Source of the DNA: Phycisphaerae bacterium
GTDB lineage: Bacteria > Planctomycetota > Phycisphaerae > Phycisphaerales > SM1A02
Length of the DNA: 7,827 nt
Assembly: GCA_002862325.1 (NCBI GenBank)
Contig: PKCT01000218.1
Span: 1 to 7,827 of the forward strand
Direction of reading: 5' to 3'
Notes under the pieces: generated by a model
What the model was told of the DNA's origin: nothing
Database searches by the model: none
Seen by the model: the letters and a program-made list of their open reading frames with translations, nothing else
Made by a program: the position numbers and the translations under genes
Part shown: positions 1 to 6,416 of the stretch, piece after piece
Position numbering within the stretch: the stretch's first letter is position 1
Layout: each line of letters opens with the position of its first letter

Positions 1-1
1 A

Positions 2-568
2 GAGTGTGCGAGCGTGTGCGGGGGGCGGCCGGCTCGGGCATTGGACGCGATCTCGCCGAATCCGGTGAATGCGATCCGCCCGCTCGACGTCGATGGCAAG
101 GCCCAAGAGCGGTGTGGGTGCAGGACCTTCGGTAACCACGGTTCCTGGGAGGCGGTTCTGTCGGGGGCCGCGGTAGTGAAGGCCATCAAGGCGTGGGGCG
201 AGCGCCGTGGAATTGGAGCGCTTTCCCGGATCGGCTGGCCGCTCACGATCGATGTGGCCGAAAGGTTGCGATCCGGCCGGCCAACGCGATTCGCCATCCG
301 GTCCCGTTCACTGAAGACGCCCGTGACCCTGACGGCACCGGAGCTCCAGCGGCTGCTCAACTCGACCGGCTCCGGACGCCCGGTTCGCAGTGCCGACTTC
401 GAGGTCGCACGGCGCGGCTCGGAGCTCTTGGTACGAGGCTCTGGATTCGGGCATGGAGTCGGTCTATGTCAATACGGTGCGGAGGCAATGGCCCGTGCCG
501 GTGGTTCAACGCGAGAAATTCTTCAGAGGTACTACCCCGGAGCGACGGTGGAGCGAGCCTGGGCCTGA
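2..568 (+). CDS. SpoIID/LytB-domain protein, C-terminal part (5' end outside window)
   Basis: The reading frame is open from the first bases to a TGA at 566-568, giving 188 residues of a protein that begins upstream. The fragment starts with a CASVCGG segment (residues 2-8), which matches the Cys-Gly-Gly motif of SpoIID domains. It also has the family's C-terminal signature: GSGFGHGVGLCQYGA (about 146-160), followed by a helix and YYPGA (177-181). SpoIID of Bacillus is a peptidoglycan lytic transglycosylase, and LytB is its amidase-enhancer relative. Outside spore formers the domain occurs in envelope proteins whose role is mostly unknown. The signal peptide and catalytic N-terminal half are not in the window, so activity cannot be judged. 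Family assignment is firm; cellular role is inference. Confidence 0.85.
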   Translation, partial: ECASVCGGRPARALDAISPNPVNAIRPLDVDGKAQERCGCRTFGNHGSWEAVLSGAAVVKAIKAWGERRGIGALSRIGWPLTIDVAERLRSGRPTRFAIRSRSLKTPVTLTAPELQRLLNSTGSGRPVRSADFEVARRGSELLVRGSGFGHGVGLCQYGAEAMARAGGSTREILQRYYPGATVERAWA

Positions 569-654
569 TGTCGGCGTGGTGGGTGCTCGTGGCCCCACGT
601 CGTCAACATGCCTCACCGTCCAATCCGCGTCGGTGGTTATCAGCAGGTCGGCGC

Positions 655-702
655 AAAAAACAGGTCGGCCACGTCCGTAAGGGTCGTGGCCGACCTCCTT
701 TT
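655..702. terminator. Strong intrinsic terminator, best on the minus strand
   Basis: A perfect 12-bp inverted repeat, AGGTCGGCCACG (662-673) and its complement (685-696), encloses an 11-nt loop. Read on the minus strand the stem is followed after one G by six T residues (660-655), a textbook rho-independent terminator. Read on the plus strand it is followed by CCTTTTCCC, a poorer tract. It could still end the SpoIID-domain gene, whose stop lies about 90 nt upstream. The better T tract on the minus strand implies a leftward transcript from the gene-free region to its right, where there is no protein gene to terminate. Confidence 0.75.
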
Positions 703-766
703 CCCTCAGCCTCTAGGTCGTGGAGTTGGAAGAAGAGTTGCTTTGCGCACCTCTGCCCCTCAAGAA

Positions 767-957
767 CCGGAGTCCTGGCGTTCCCATGCCTGGTCTCCGG
801 GATCGCCGCGCAGCAAGTGCCCTTTTCCCGAGCGGCGCTTCCTGAGTCCCAACCCTACACCCCGTTGATGCTCCCGCATCAACACGAGGCTAAATTTGGT
901 TCGACCGGTGTTCCCGCACCGACCGTACCGTGATCCAAAGGTGTTCCCGCACCCTTG
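767..957 (-). repeat. Family of hairpins with GGGA in the loop
   Basis: Minus-strand hairpins, right to left. At 957-936 the stem is CAAGGGTG/CACCTTTG (8 pairs, one G-U) with loop CGGGAA. At 929-898 there is a 13-position stem with two G-U pairs and one A-A mismatch, same loop CGGGAA. At 883-864 the stem is GTTGATG/CATCAAC with loop CGGGAG. At 837-804 the stem is CGCCGC/GCGGCG with GGGA inside a large loop. At 800-767 a 13-position stem (CCGGAG, CC, GGC arms with two A-A mismatches) carries loop ATGGGAAC. The stems differ while the loop core is kept, as expected if the loop is recognised by something. Confidence 0.7.
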
Positions 958-964
958 AATCCTT

Positions 965-993
965 GTTGGAATAGGGGTTAACCCCATTCCAGC
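965..993. other. GGGG-TTAA-CCCC hairpin beside the GGGA hairpin family
   Basis: A stem of GGAAT (968-972), one bulged A, GGGG (974-977), loop TTAA (978-981), CCCC (982-985) and ATTCC (986-990) extends by up to three more positions at its base. It has no GGGA loop. On the minus strand a GGGA (997-994) sits immediately 5' of it. In the candidate leftward RNA it would form the first stem-loop. There is no T tract after it on either strand, so it is not an obvious terminator. Confidence 0.55.
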
Positions 994-1119
994 TCCCTGC
1001 TCGGTGCGGAAGGAGAAACCGCCCGAGACTCTCTGAACATGTCACTGAAATCGGCTCTGTCATCCCAAGTTGATTGAATTTTCGAAATTACCTTGCTCTG
1101 GGACGCCCCCTCTTGGCGC

Positions 1120-1158
1120 AAAAATGACCAACTCCAGGGCTTGAGCCTGGAGATGGTC
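1120..1158 (-). terminator. Intrinsic terminator of the coiled-coil gene
   Basis: Arms GACCAACTCCAGG (1126-1138) and CCTGGAGATGGTC (1146-1158) pair at 12 of 13 positions. Read leftwards the stem is followed by A and then five T residues (1124-1120). It begins about 29 nt after the stop codon of the minus-strand gene at 1187-2080, the usual place for a rho-independent terminator. It also separates that gene from the structured, gene-free stretch further left, so any transcript there would need its own promoter. Confidence 0.8.
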
Positions 1159-1186
1159 GTTCTTCGATCACCGGAGAGTCGCGGGC

Positions 1187-2080
1187 TCAGCGTCGGGCCA
1201 GGGGCTCTGAAACCTCATCTTCCGGCATCTGATCGACCTCTATCCAGTCCAGATCGAGCTCATGAAGGTCGAGTGATTCGTGTCGAATCTGATCCAGAGC
1301 GGCGTCCTCGTACTGCGAGTTGGTCTCGCGGTTCGCGAGCGACTGAAGCTGGGCCTCCTGAATCGTCCGAAGTTCGGCCAGCTTGGATTCGAGTTGATCG
1401 AGACTTCCGACGTTCTTGAACTTGTCGTATTCGGCGAGAATGGCCTGCTGCTCCTCGGTCATCTCGATGAGCCTCTCGTTCCGCGCAATCGCATCGATCT
1501 GCCGGTCGAGCTGCCAAAGCTTGGCCTGGTATCGCGTCTGTTCCTCCTCCAGCGACGTGAGGATCTCGAACAGCCTGCTCTTCTGGGTCTCGAGAAACTC
1601 GGCCTGCACCTGGGTGCTGTTCAATCGGTCGTGATAGGTCGATCTGATCGTCGCGATCCGTCGCATCTCCTGCTGGGCTCGCGATCGTTCGAGCGACCGG
1701 TCGCCGATCTGAATGGTGCGGTGCCCGCTTCGGGGCGACTCCATCGCGACTCGAATGTCTGAGAGATCCTCGTTCGTCATCGACACCACGCGCTGCGCGA
1801 CCTCTCGTTCATGATCCAGGCGGGTCAGTTGTCGATCGATGTCGGAGAGCTCCGACCGGACCTCGGCGATGCGATCCGGGTACTTCTCCGCGAGATTCGC
1901 CAGCTGGCGGCGTAGCGCGACGGGGTCCTCTACGAAGTCGTCGGTCAGGTTCTGCAGCGAGGATCGAGCCTGGTCGAAACCTGCGTGGATTCGATCCGGG
2001 CCGAGAACGAATGCGAGGGCACCGAGGCCGGCCGCCCCGATCAACCCCCACCTGATGACGCAGCGTGACAAGCTGAACAT
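1187..2080 (-). CDS. Membrane-anchored coiled-coil protein of unknown function
   Basis: A 297-residue protein starts at ATG 2080-2078, 5 nt after a good ribosome binding site (AGGAAGGAA). The open frame continues far upstream, but that part overlaps the sigma-factor gene antisense and lacks a binding site. Residues 11-27 (WGLIGAAGLG... into ALAFVLG) form one hydrophobic segment, a signal anchor or uncleaved signal peptide. Nearly all of about 55-270 is charged, heptad-like helix (for example QLANLAEKYPDRIAEVRSEL), predicting long coiled coils. A short break at about 113-125 (ESPRSGHRTIQIG) splits the helix in two. The C-terminus is acidic and ends in LARR. Similar coiled-coil proteins occur in planctomycetes, in my recollection without known function. 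It is divergent from the sigma/kinase pair, so shared control is possible. It is not clearly PspA, although the helix content is similar. Confidence 0.8.
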   Translation of the reverse strand: MFSLSRCVIRWGLIGAAGLGALAFVLGPDRIHAGFDQARSSLQNLTDDFVEDPVALRRQLANLAEKYPDRIAEVRSELSDIDRQLTRLDHEREVAQRVVSMTNEDLSDIRVAMESPRSGHRTIQIGDRSLERSRAQQEMRRIATIRSTYHDRLNSTQVQAEFLETQKSRLFEILTSLEEEQTRYQAKLWQLDRQIDAIARNERLIEMTEEQQAILAEYDKFKNVGSLDQLESKLAELRTIQEAQLQSLANRETNSQYEDAALDQIRHESLDLHELDLDWIEVDQMPEDEVSEPLARR

Positions 2081-2122
2081 GGTGGGTTCCTTCCTGTTGC
2101 TCCCGGACCGTGGATGGCCGTC

Positions 2123-2139
2123 GGTCGTCCTCGACGACC
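2123..2139. repeat. Perfect 17-bp inverted repeat (7-3-7), possible operator
   Basis: GGTCGTC, spacer CTC, then GACGACC. It lies about 43 bp upstream of the coiled-coil gene start on the minus strand, so it could be a regulator site or form a hairpin in that gene's leader. It has the same 7-3-7 geometry as the repeat at 2185-2201 but a different sequence. In GC-rich DNA one such repeat can be chance. Confidence 0.35.
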
Positions 2140-2184
2140 TGATCGGGCGGCCGTTCGGGCCGGGGTGTCGAAGGGATGATTCGG

Positions 2185-2201
2185 AGAACCTTCGAGGTTC
2201 T
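2185..2201. repeat. Perfect 17-bp inverted repeat (7-3-7), possible operator
   Basis: AGAACCT, spacer TCG, then AGGTTCT, about 35 bp upstream of the weak -35-like element at 2236. The position fits a binding site for a dimeric regulator of the sigma/kinase pair. The TT following the right arm is too short to make it a convincing terminator. No protein is identified that would bind it. Confidence 0.4.
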
Positions 2202-2317
2202 TTCACGCAGGGCTCCGCCGGTCGGGGAGGTAGGATTGAACGGAGTCCTGGGGGGGATACGCTCGGCTCCGTATGAAATGTGGGCCGGATAAATCCCATG
2301 AAGGAGGCATGAGCCTC

Positions 2318-3055
2318 ATGAATCCCATGACCACCACATTCGTCGCGAGGCTGCGTGATCGGGACGACACCGCCTGGTTCGAGCTCTGGACCGTCTTCGG
2401 CCCCGTGATTCGCAATCAGCTCTTTCGGTGGGGGAGGGGGAGCGTGGGGGCCGCCACGGTCGAGGATCTCACCCAGGACACCCTGACCGCGCTTTCCAAG
2501 TCGATCGACCGCTTCGATCCCACCCGAGGCGCTCGATTCAGCACGTGGCTGCTGGCCATCGCCAAGCATGTTCTGGGCGATGAGATGGATCGGCGGCACG
2601 CCATCAAGCGCGGCCGGGGTCGCAGGCCGGCGTCTCTCGACGAGGCGTACATGGGAGTCTCCTACGGCGTCACTCCCGACGAGGTGTACGAACGTGCCAT
2701 CTTCCAGGCGAAGATCTACGCGGCCATCCGGGCTGCACAGAAGGACTCCGAGTTCCTTCACTTCGAGGTCTATCGCATGAGGGTCTTCGAAGGGCGCGCG
2801 GGTAAGGAGGTCGCCACGCAGCTCGGCATGAGCGAACCGACGGTCTCCCGGCACCTGCGCAGGGTTCGGGACTGCATCCGTTCCCACGTCGAGGACGTCG
2901 TCACGCTCTACAGCTTCACCGACGAAGAGTCGGCCGAAGTGGACTCCGCCGGATTAGCCGGGGGGGACGACCTCTTCGACGAAGCGATCTGCGACATCTA
3001 CGTCGCGCACAGTCGGGTGGTCGAGGACGACGAACGTCGCCTCGCCGAGCGGTAG
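2318..3055 (+). CDS. ECF-type sigma-70 family RNA polymerase sigma factor, kinase-linked
   Basis: A 245-residue protein. I chose ATG 2318 because AAGGAGG (2301-2307) lies 10 nt upstream; ATG 2309 is too close to it and ATG 2327 is a possible alternative. Region 2 spans about residues 14-95, with VEDLTQDTLTALSKSIDRF and the core-binding/-10 segment FDPTRGARFSTWLLAIAKHV. Region 4 is at about 160-188, with the helix-turn-helix GKEVATQLGMSEPTVSRHL. There is no region 3, as in ECF factors. The C-terminal 50 residues are an acidic extension beyond region 4. It directs RNA polymerase to specific promoters. No anti-sigma gene is adjacent; the kinase gene begins 54 bp downstream, a sigma-kinase pairing known from planctomycetes. 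Phosphorylation of the sigma factor by that kinase is inference. Confidence 0.92.
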   Translation: MNPMTTTFVARLRDRDDTAWFELWTVFGPVIRNQLFRWGRGSVGAATVEDLTQDTLTALSKSIDRFDPTRGARFSTWLLAIAKHVLGDEMDRRHAIKRGRGRRPASLDEAYMGVSYGVTPDEVYERAIFQAKIYAAIRAAQKDSEFLHFEVYRMRVFEGRAGKEVATQLGMSEPTVSRHLRRVRDCIRSHVEDVVTLYSFTDEESAEVDSAGLAGGDDLFDEAICDIYVAHSRVVEDDERRLAER

Positions 3056-3109
3056 GCAGGTGAGGGAGGGCAGGCCGATCTCGAAATCGTGCCACACGGG
3101 GTGTCGACC

Positions 3110-5212
3110 ATGATCTTAACTTTCGCGTCCATCTTCCTGCAGTTCATTCTGGCCACGCTGCTGGTGCTGTTCCTGATCGTGGCCGGCAAGGCCGCGATCT
3201 CGATCGTCTCCCGGATCTGCGGATTCGCGTTCGGAGGCATCGGAGACGTCATTCGCATGCTCGCCGGGGCGATCGCCGCGGTCGCGATGGTTCCCCTCAT
3301 CCTGATCTCCGTCATGTTCGGTCGCTGGGACAGGGTCGATTACTACGCCATCGGTCTGAGACGAGGTGGAAGGAGATTGGGACGGGCGGCTCACTCGCTC
3401 TGTGTGCGTCGGCCGCAGCGACTGCTGTTCCTCGATGGCGTCCAGCCCGGTCTCGTGCATGAAGTACCACACGTTCCGGACGAGGGGCCCACCGACATGC
3501 CCAGCTCGAAGAAGGCCGCCGGCGGCACTCCGTCGCGAGGCGGTGTGAGTTTTCCCGGATACGAGGTCGTCGGCACGCTCCCCCCCGGCGGTTCCGGCGC
3601 GAGGCTCTACATCGCATCGCCGGATGAGCGGACGCGGGCGTCGTTGGCTGGTGCGCCGCCGCAAGTCGTCATCAAGAGTTTCGATCTGGTCGGCGGGAGC
3701 TCACTTCCTCAGATCGTTCGCGAGAGTCGGTCCCTCGATGCGGCACGTTCGTTGGGGCTGGTGCTGGATCATCGACTCGACGAACGCAGCTTCTGGTACG
3801 CGATGCCCTATCACGCCGGCGACCATCTGGGAGAAGTCGTTCGGCGTGCGCACCAAGGCGGAGTCGACCACGACGGGCTGCGTGGTACCGCACTGCGGGA
3901 TGTGCTGGGTTTCGAGATCGATCTCCTGGAGACCCTCGATCGCTATCACGGGCAGGGGCTCTGGCACAAGGACGTCAAACCGGAGAACATCATCGTCCAC
4001 GACGGTGTCGCTCATCTGGTCGACTTCGGATTGGTGACGTCCCTCCGTTCGGCCATGACGCTCACCACGCATGGGACCGAATACTTCCGCGATCCGGAGA
4101 TGGTGCGGATGGCGATGCAGGGGGTGAAGGTCCATGAGGTCGACGGAGCAAGATTCGACGTCTATGGGGCGGGCGCGGTGCTCTATTACATGCTGGAGAA
4201 CACGTTCCCGGGGCACGGAGGTCTCAGCCGTTTCGGTCGTCCTTCGCCCGAGGCGCTGCGTTGGATCGTTCGTCGGGCCATGGCGGACTACGACCGACGC
4301 TATACCACGGCGGCCGAGATGCTCGGGGATCTTCGATTCGTGGCGGCACAGTCGGATCCATGGGCGGTGACTCCCGCGTCGCTCCCGTCGGTGGCCGGTG
4401 GTGTCGACGCGGAGTCCGAGGATGCGATCGTCGATTCCGTCGCCTCCGTCTCGTCCCGAACTCCGCGACTCCGGGGCCGGAGGCCGGTGGCGACGCAATC
4501 TCGTCCCCGATTGTCCGTCGTCAACTGGTGGACCGGCGCCTACCGCGAGGATGCGGGGAGAGGAATCTCGACCGATCTTCGGAGCGTCATCTCCTCCGCT
4601 CCGGTCCGTGAAACCGAGGGGCCGGGCACCGCTTCGATCGGGGCCGGGCTGTTCCTGCTGATGGTGTTCACGGCCGCAGTGGTCGCCTTCTTCGTCGCTC
4701 AAGCTTGGCGATACGATTCGGAATCCCTCGCTTCGGTCGATCTGCCGGCCACGAGCCTGACCTGGTCATGGGACGCGAACGCGTGGCAGCTGGAGGACGC
4801 CGGGATAGGGGGTCTGCATGGATCCACGATGCCGACCCCGCCACCTCCGGGGGATCTGCGCGGTGTGATCTCTCTGAACGACCACGAGTCCCTGGACCCA
4901 ACGGAGGTGGATCAGTTCCTGGATCGAATCGAGGAATCAGTCGTGAGCGTCGGATGGGAGCCGGCAGGAGGCGAGGGGCTTCTGGGTGGCATCTCTTTCC
5001 AAATCGAGGCGATCATTCTGGCGATGCTGTACAAGGATGGCGGTCGAAGCGGGGGGCCGGTCACGCAACGGATGATCGGCCAGCTCGAAGAGAAGGGTGT
5101 CGGCGCGTTGATTCTCGTGGAGGAGGACGGCGAGCGGGATCTCTCCGCGACGTTGATTCGCATCGATGGCGAGACGCTCTTCGAGTGGCGGCAGCCCGCA
5201 CCTCTGGATTGA
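3110..5212 (+). CDS. Membrane-bound Ser/Thr protein kinase with C-terminal extracytoplasmic domain
   Basis: A 700-residue protein from ATG 3110; in-frame GTG codons at 3089 and 3101 are alternative starts, and no start has a strong binding site. Two hydrophobic segments lie at about 4-26 and 50-70. The kinase domain spans about 151-412: Gly-rich loop GTLPPGGSG (155-163), Lys189 in VVIK, Glu205, catalytic loop HKDVKPEN (286-293, Asp288, HKD instead of the usual HRD), DFG (305-307), DPE (328-330), Asp350 and Arg397. All key residues are present, so it should be active. A Pro/Arg/Ser-rich linker leads to a third membrane segment (about 509-531) and a 165-residue C-terminal domain that I do not recognise. 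With the kinase in the cytoplasm, this tail would face outwards and could sense. It is probably co-transcribed with the sigma factor 54 bp upstream. Confidence 0.93.
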   Translation: MILTFASIFLQFILATLLVLFLIVAGKAAISIVSRICGFAFGGIGDVIRMLAGAIAAVAMVPLILISVMFGRWDRVDYYAIGLRRGGRRLGRAAHSLCVRRPQRLLFLDGVQPGLVHEVPHVPDEGPTDMPSSKKAAGGTPSRGGVSFPGYEVVGTLPPGGSGARLYIASPDERTRASLAGAPPQVVIKSFDLVGGSSLPQIVRESRSLDAARSLGLVLDHRLDERSFWYAMPYHAGDHLGEVVRRAHQGGVDHDGLRGTALRDVLGFEIDLLETLDRYHGQGLWHKDVKPENIIVHDGVAHLVDFGLVTSLRSAMTLTTHGTEYFRDPEMVRMAMQGVKVHEVDGARFDVYGAGAVLYYMLENTFPGHGGLSRFGRPSPEALRWIVRRAMADYDRRYTTAAEMLGDLRFVAAQSDPWAVTPASLPSVAGGVDAESEDAIVDSVASVSSRTPRLRGRRPVATQSRPRLSVVNWWTGAYREDAGRGISTDLRSVISSAPVRETEGPGTASIGAGLFLLMVFTAAVVAFFVAQAWRYDSESLASVDLPATSLTWSWDANAWQLEDAGIGGLHGSTMPTPPPPGDLRGVISLNDHESLDPTEVDQFLDRIEESVVSVGWEPAGGEGLLGGISFQIEAIILAMLYKDGGRSGGPVTQRMIGQLEEKGVGALILVEEDGERDLSATLIRIDGETLFEWRQPAPLD

Positions 5213-5279
5213 TCGCTCGGCTCCAGGCGAGGGCTCCGGTTCGATCTCGCTACGATGTCCCCGAACTGGAGCGAATCCC

Positions 5280-6155
5280 ATGTCACATTCTGGGTCCCAT
5301 CCCGGCGCCCGACTCCGGGCACTCGTCGAAGAGGACGTCGTCAGCGTCCCCGGTGCCTTCAATGCGCTGGTGGCCCGGGCCGTTCGAGACGCCGGATTCC
5401 GGGCGGCCTACGTCTCTGGCGGAGCCACCGCGAACGTGGCGGGCTTCCCCGACGTCGGCATGTTGACCATGATCGAAGTCTGCCGGACGATTCGGGAGAT
5501 CGCGGACGCGTCGATGCTCCCCGTCATCGCCGACGCCGACACCGGCTACGGCGAGGTCGAGTGCGCGATCAGGACCGTCGTCGAGTACGAGCGGGCCGGA
5601 GCCGCGGCCCTGCACGTCGAGGATCAGATCTTCCCGAAGCGTTGTGGTCATTTGGACGGCAAGGAACTTGTGGACGCCCAGGAGTTTTGTCAGAAGCTCC
5701 ACAAGATGGAAGCGGCCCGGATCTCCTCGGACTTCATGATCATCGCCCGAACCGATGCTCGCCACGTCACCGGCATGGAGGATGCGATCGCCCGCGCGAA
5801 CGCCTATCGCGAGGCCGGTGCGGATGCGATCTTCCCGGAGGGACTCCAGTCGGAGAAGGAGTTCGCAACCTTTGCGAAGGGATCGCCTGGCCTTCTGCTC
5901 GCGAACATGACCGAATTCGGAAAGACCCCCATCATCCCGGTCGCGAGGTTCAAGGATCTCGGCTACCGAATGGTGATCCATCCGCTGAGCATGATGCGTC
6001 TCGCCATGGGCGAAGTGGTCAGGGGGCTTCGTGATCTCAAGGAGTCCGGAACCATCGAATCCTCGCTCGACCGGATGCAGACTCGAGCGGAGCTCTACGA
6101 GCTTCTCAACTACGAACCGGGCAAGGAGTGGTTCTACCCCGACGGGCGTCGTTAG
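5280..6155 (+). CDS. prpB: Methylisocitrate lyase (isocitrate lyase/PEP mutase superfamily)
   Basis: A 291-residue protein, close to the about 296 of E. coli PrpB. ATG 5280 follows GGAG (5268-5271) at 8 nt. It shows the superfamily pattern: VSGGAT (45-50), the metal-binding DADTGYG (85-91), HVEDQ (112-116), the catalytic KRCGH loop (120-124, Cys122) and IARTDA (155-160). Methylisocitrate lyase splits 2-methylisocitrate to pyruvate and succinate in the 2-methylcitrate cycle of propionyl-CoA use. The citrate-synthase homologue downstream supports that role. The flap reads KRCGHLDGKELV, which also resembles dimethylmalate lyase and oxaloacetate-acting members, so the exact substrate is less certain than the family. 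The gap from the kinase gene is only 67 bp, so read-through is possible. A weak -10-like TACGAT lies at 5251-5256. Confidence 0.82.
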   Translation: MSHSGSHPGARLRALVEEDVVSVPGAFNALVARAVRDAGFRAAYVSGGATANVAGFPDVGMLTMIEVCRTIREIADASMLPVIADADTGYGEVECAIRTVVEYERAGAAALHVEDQIFPKRCGHLDGKELVDAQEFCQKLHKMEAARISSDFMIIARTDARHVTGMEDAIARANAYREAGADAIFPEGLQSEKEFATFAKGSPGLLLANMTEFGKTPIIPVARFKDLGYRMVIHPLSMMRLAMGEVVRGLRDLKESGTIESSLDRMQTRAELYELLNYEPGKEWFYPDGRR

Positions 6156-6416
6156 GTCATCGGCCGCGAGGTTCGGGCAGCGGCGGGTCCACGTCGTCGG
6201 GGAATCGGGCGCCCTCCACGCGTGAGCCGAAGGATTCGTTCCCGCCGGGAACGCGAAGACCTCCGAGACGAGCCATCCCTCGTCATCGACCTTCAGGCGG
6301 CAGACGCGTTGTCAGCAGGAACGATCGAGTGCATCTCCCATCGCCTGTTGAGACGGAGATCTGACCTGCCAGGATTTCGGCCCATTCAAGGTAGAAATAC
6401 CGCTGAAAGGACGCTT
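6156..6416 (+). promoter_or_regulatory. Lyase-synthase intergenic region with a palindrome
   Basis: This 261-bp stretch is open in the frame of the downstream gene from 6222, but the translation is Arg-rich and unlike the N-terminus of citrate synthases, so I read it as non-coding. It contains a perfect inverted repeat (6237-6253) and, at its end, AAAGGA (6406-6411), which sets the GTG start at 6417. A possible -35 TTGAGA (6348-6353) has only a poor -10 (AGGATT, 6371-6376). No terminator was found behind the lyase gene. Confidence 0.35.
6237..6253. repeat. Perfect 17-bp palindrome, candidate operator
   Basis: CGTTCCCG, a central C, then CGGGAACG. The tight, nearly spacerless symmetry suits a DNA-binding dimer better than a transcript hairpin. 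It sits 180-164 bp before the citrate-synthase-homologue start. Its half-site GTTCCCGC also occurs at 910-917 and 943-950, in the hairpin family at the other end of the window. Confidence 0.4.

Larger units (their letters stand above)
655..1032 (-). ncRNA. Candidate GGGA-loop hairpin small RNA, CsrB/RsmZ-like architecture
   Basis: The minus strand between two leftward intrinsic terminators (1158-1120 and 696-655) has no credible ORF but repeated GGGA motifs. There are eight, written as TCCC on the plus strand at 702, 782, 826, 847, 872, 912, 945 and 994; roughly two are expected for this length at about 60% GC. Five lie in hairpin loops, and three of these are identical-geometry hexaloops CGGGAA, CGGGAA and CGGGAG closed by a G-C pair. 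Stem positions that are A-C mismatches in plus-strand RNA become G-U pairs in minus-strand RNA, which favours leftward transcription. Known CsrA/RsmA-sequestering RNAs (CsrB, RsmY/Z) have many GGA-loop hairpins and end at an intrinsic terminator. The 5' end is a guess from a weak TTGGGA/TGACAT pair (1068-1063 and 1044-1039, 18-nt spacer). Function is inference; the structure is seen. Confidence 0.4.
2081..2317. promoter_or_regulatory. Divergent intergenic region between coiled-coil gene and sigma-factor gene
   Basis: This 237-bp stretch must hold the promoters of both flanking genes. For the rightward gene the best match is TTGAAC (2236-2241) and TACGCT (2258-2263) with a 16-nt spacer, which is weak. 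It overlaps a hairpin made of ACGGAG (2240-2245) and CTCCGT (2267-2272). No convincing minus-strand promoter was found. Two perfect inverted repeats (2123-2139 and 2185-2201) are listed separately. The AAGGAGG at 2301-2307 is the ribosome binding site that places the sigma-factor start at ATG 2318. Confidence 0.4.

Noticed and set aside
193..933. 246-codon plus-strand open frame
   Set aside because: It overlaps the SpoIID-domain gene in another frame and then crosses the terminator and hairpin region. No coding character was seen.
864..993. Integron attC-like site or CRISPR-like repeats
   Set aside because: The hairpins lack the paired RYYYAAC/GTTRRRY core sites of attC, and spacing and stem sequence vary too much for CRISPR repeats. 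No integrase or cas gene is present.
2081..2887. N-terminal extension of the coiled-coil protein up to 566 residues
   Set aside because: The extension runs antisense through the sigma-factor gene and is Pro/Arg-rich, whereas ATG 2080 has a good binding site and is followed at once by a signal-anchor segment.
3701..4702. 333-codon minus-strand open frame
   Set aside because: It is antisense to the kinase catalytic domain. Its composition is low-complexity Arg/His/Asp with no ribosome binding site and no motifs.
6222..6416. N-terminal extension of the citrate-synthase homologue from ATG 6222
   Set aside because: The added 65 residues are Arg-rich and match nothing in the family. GTG 6417 has AAAGGA at the right distance, and its product begins where such synthases normally begin.
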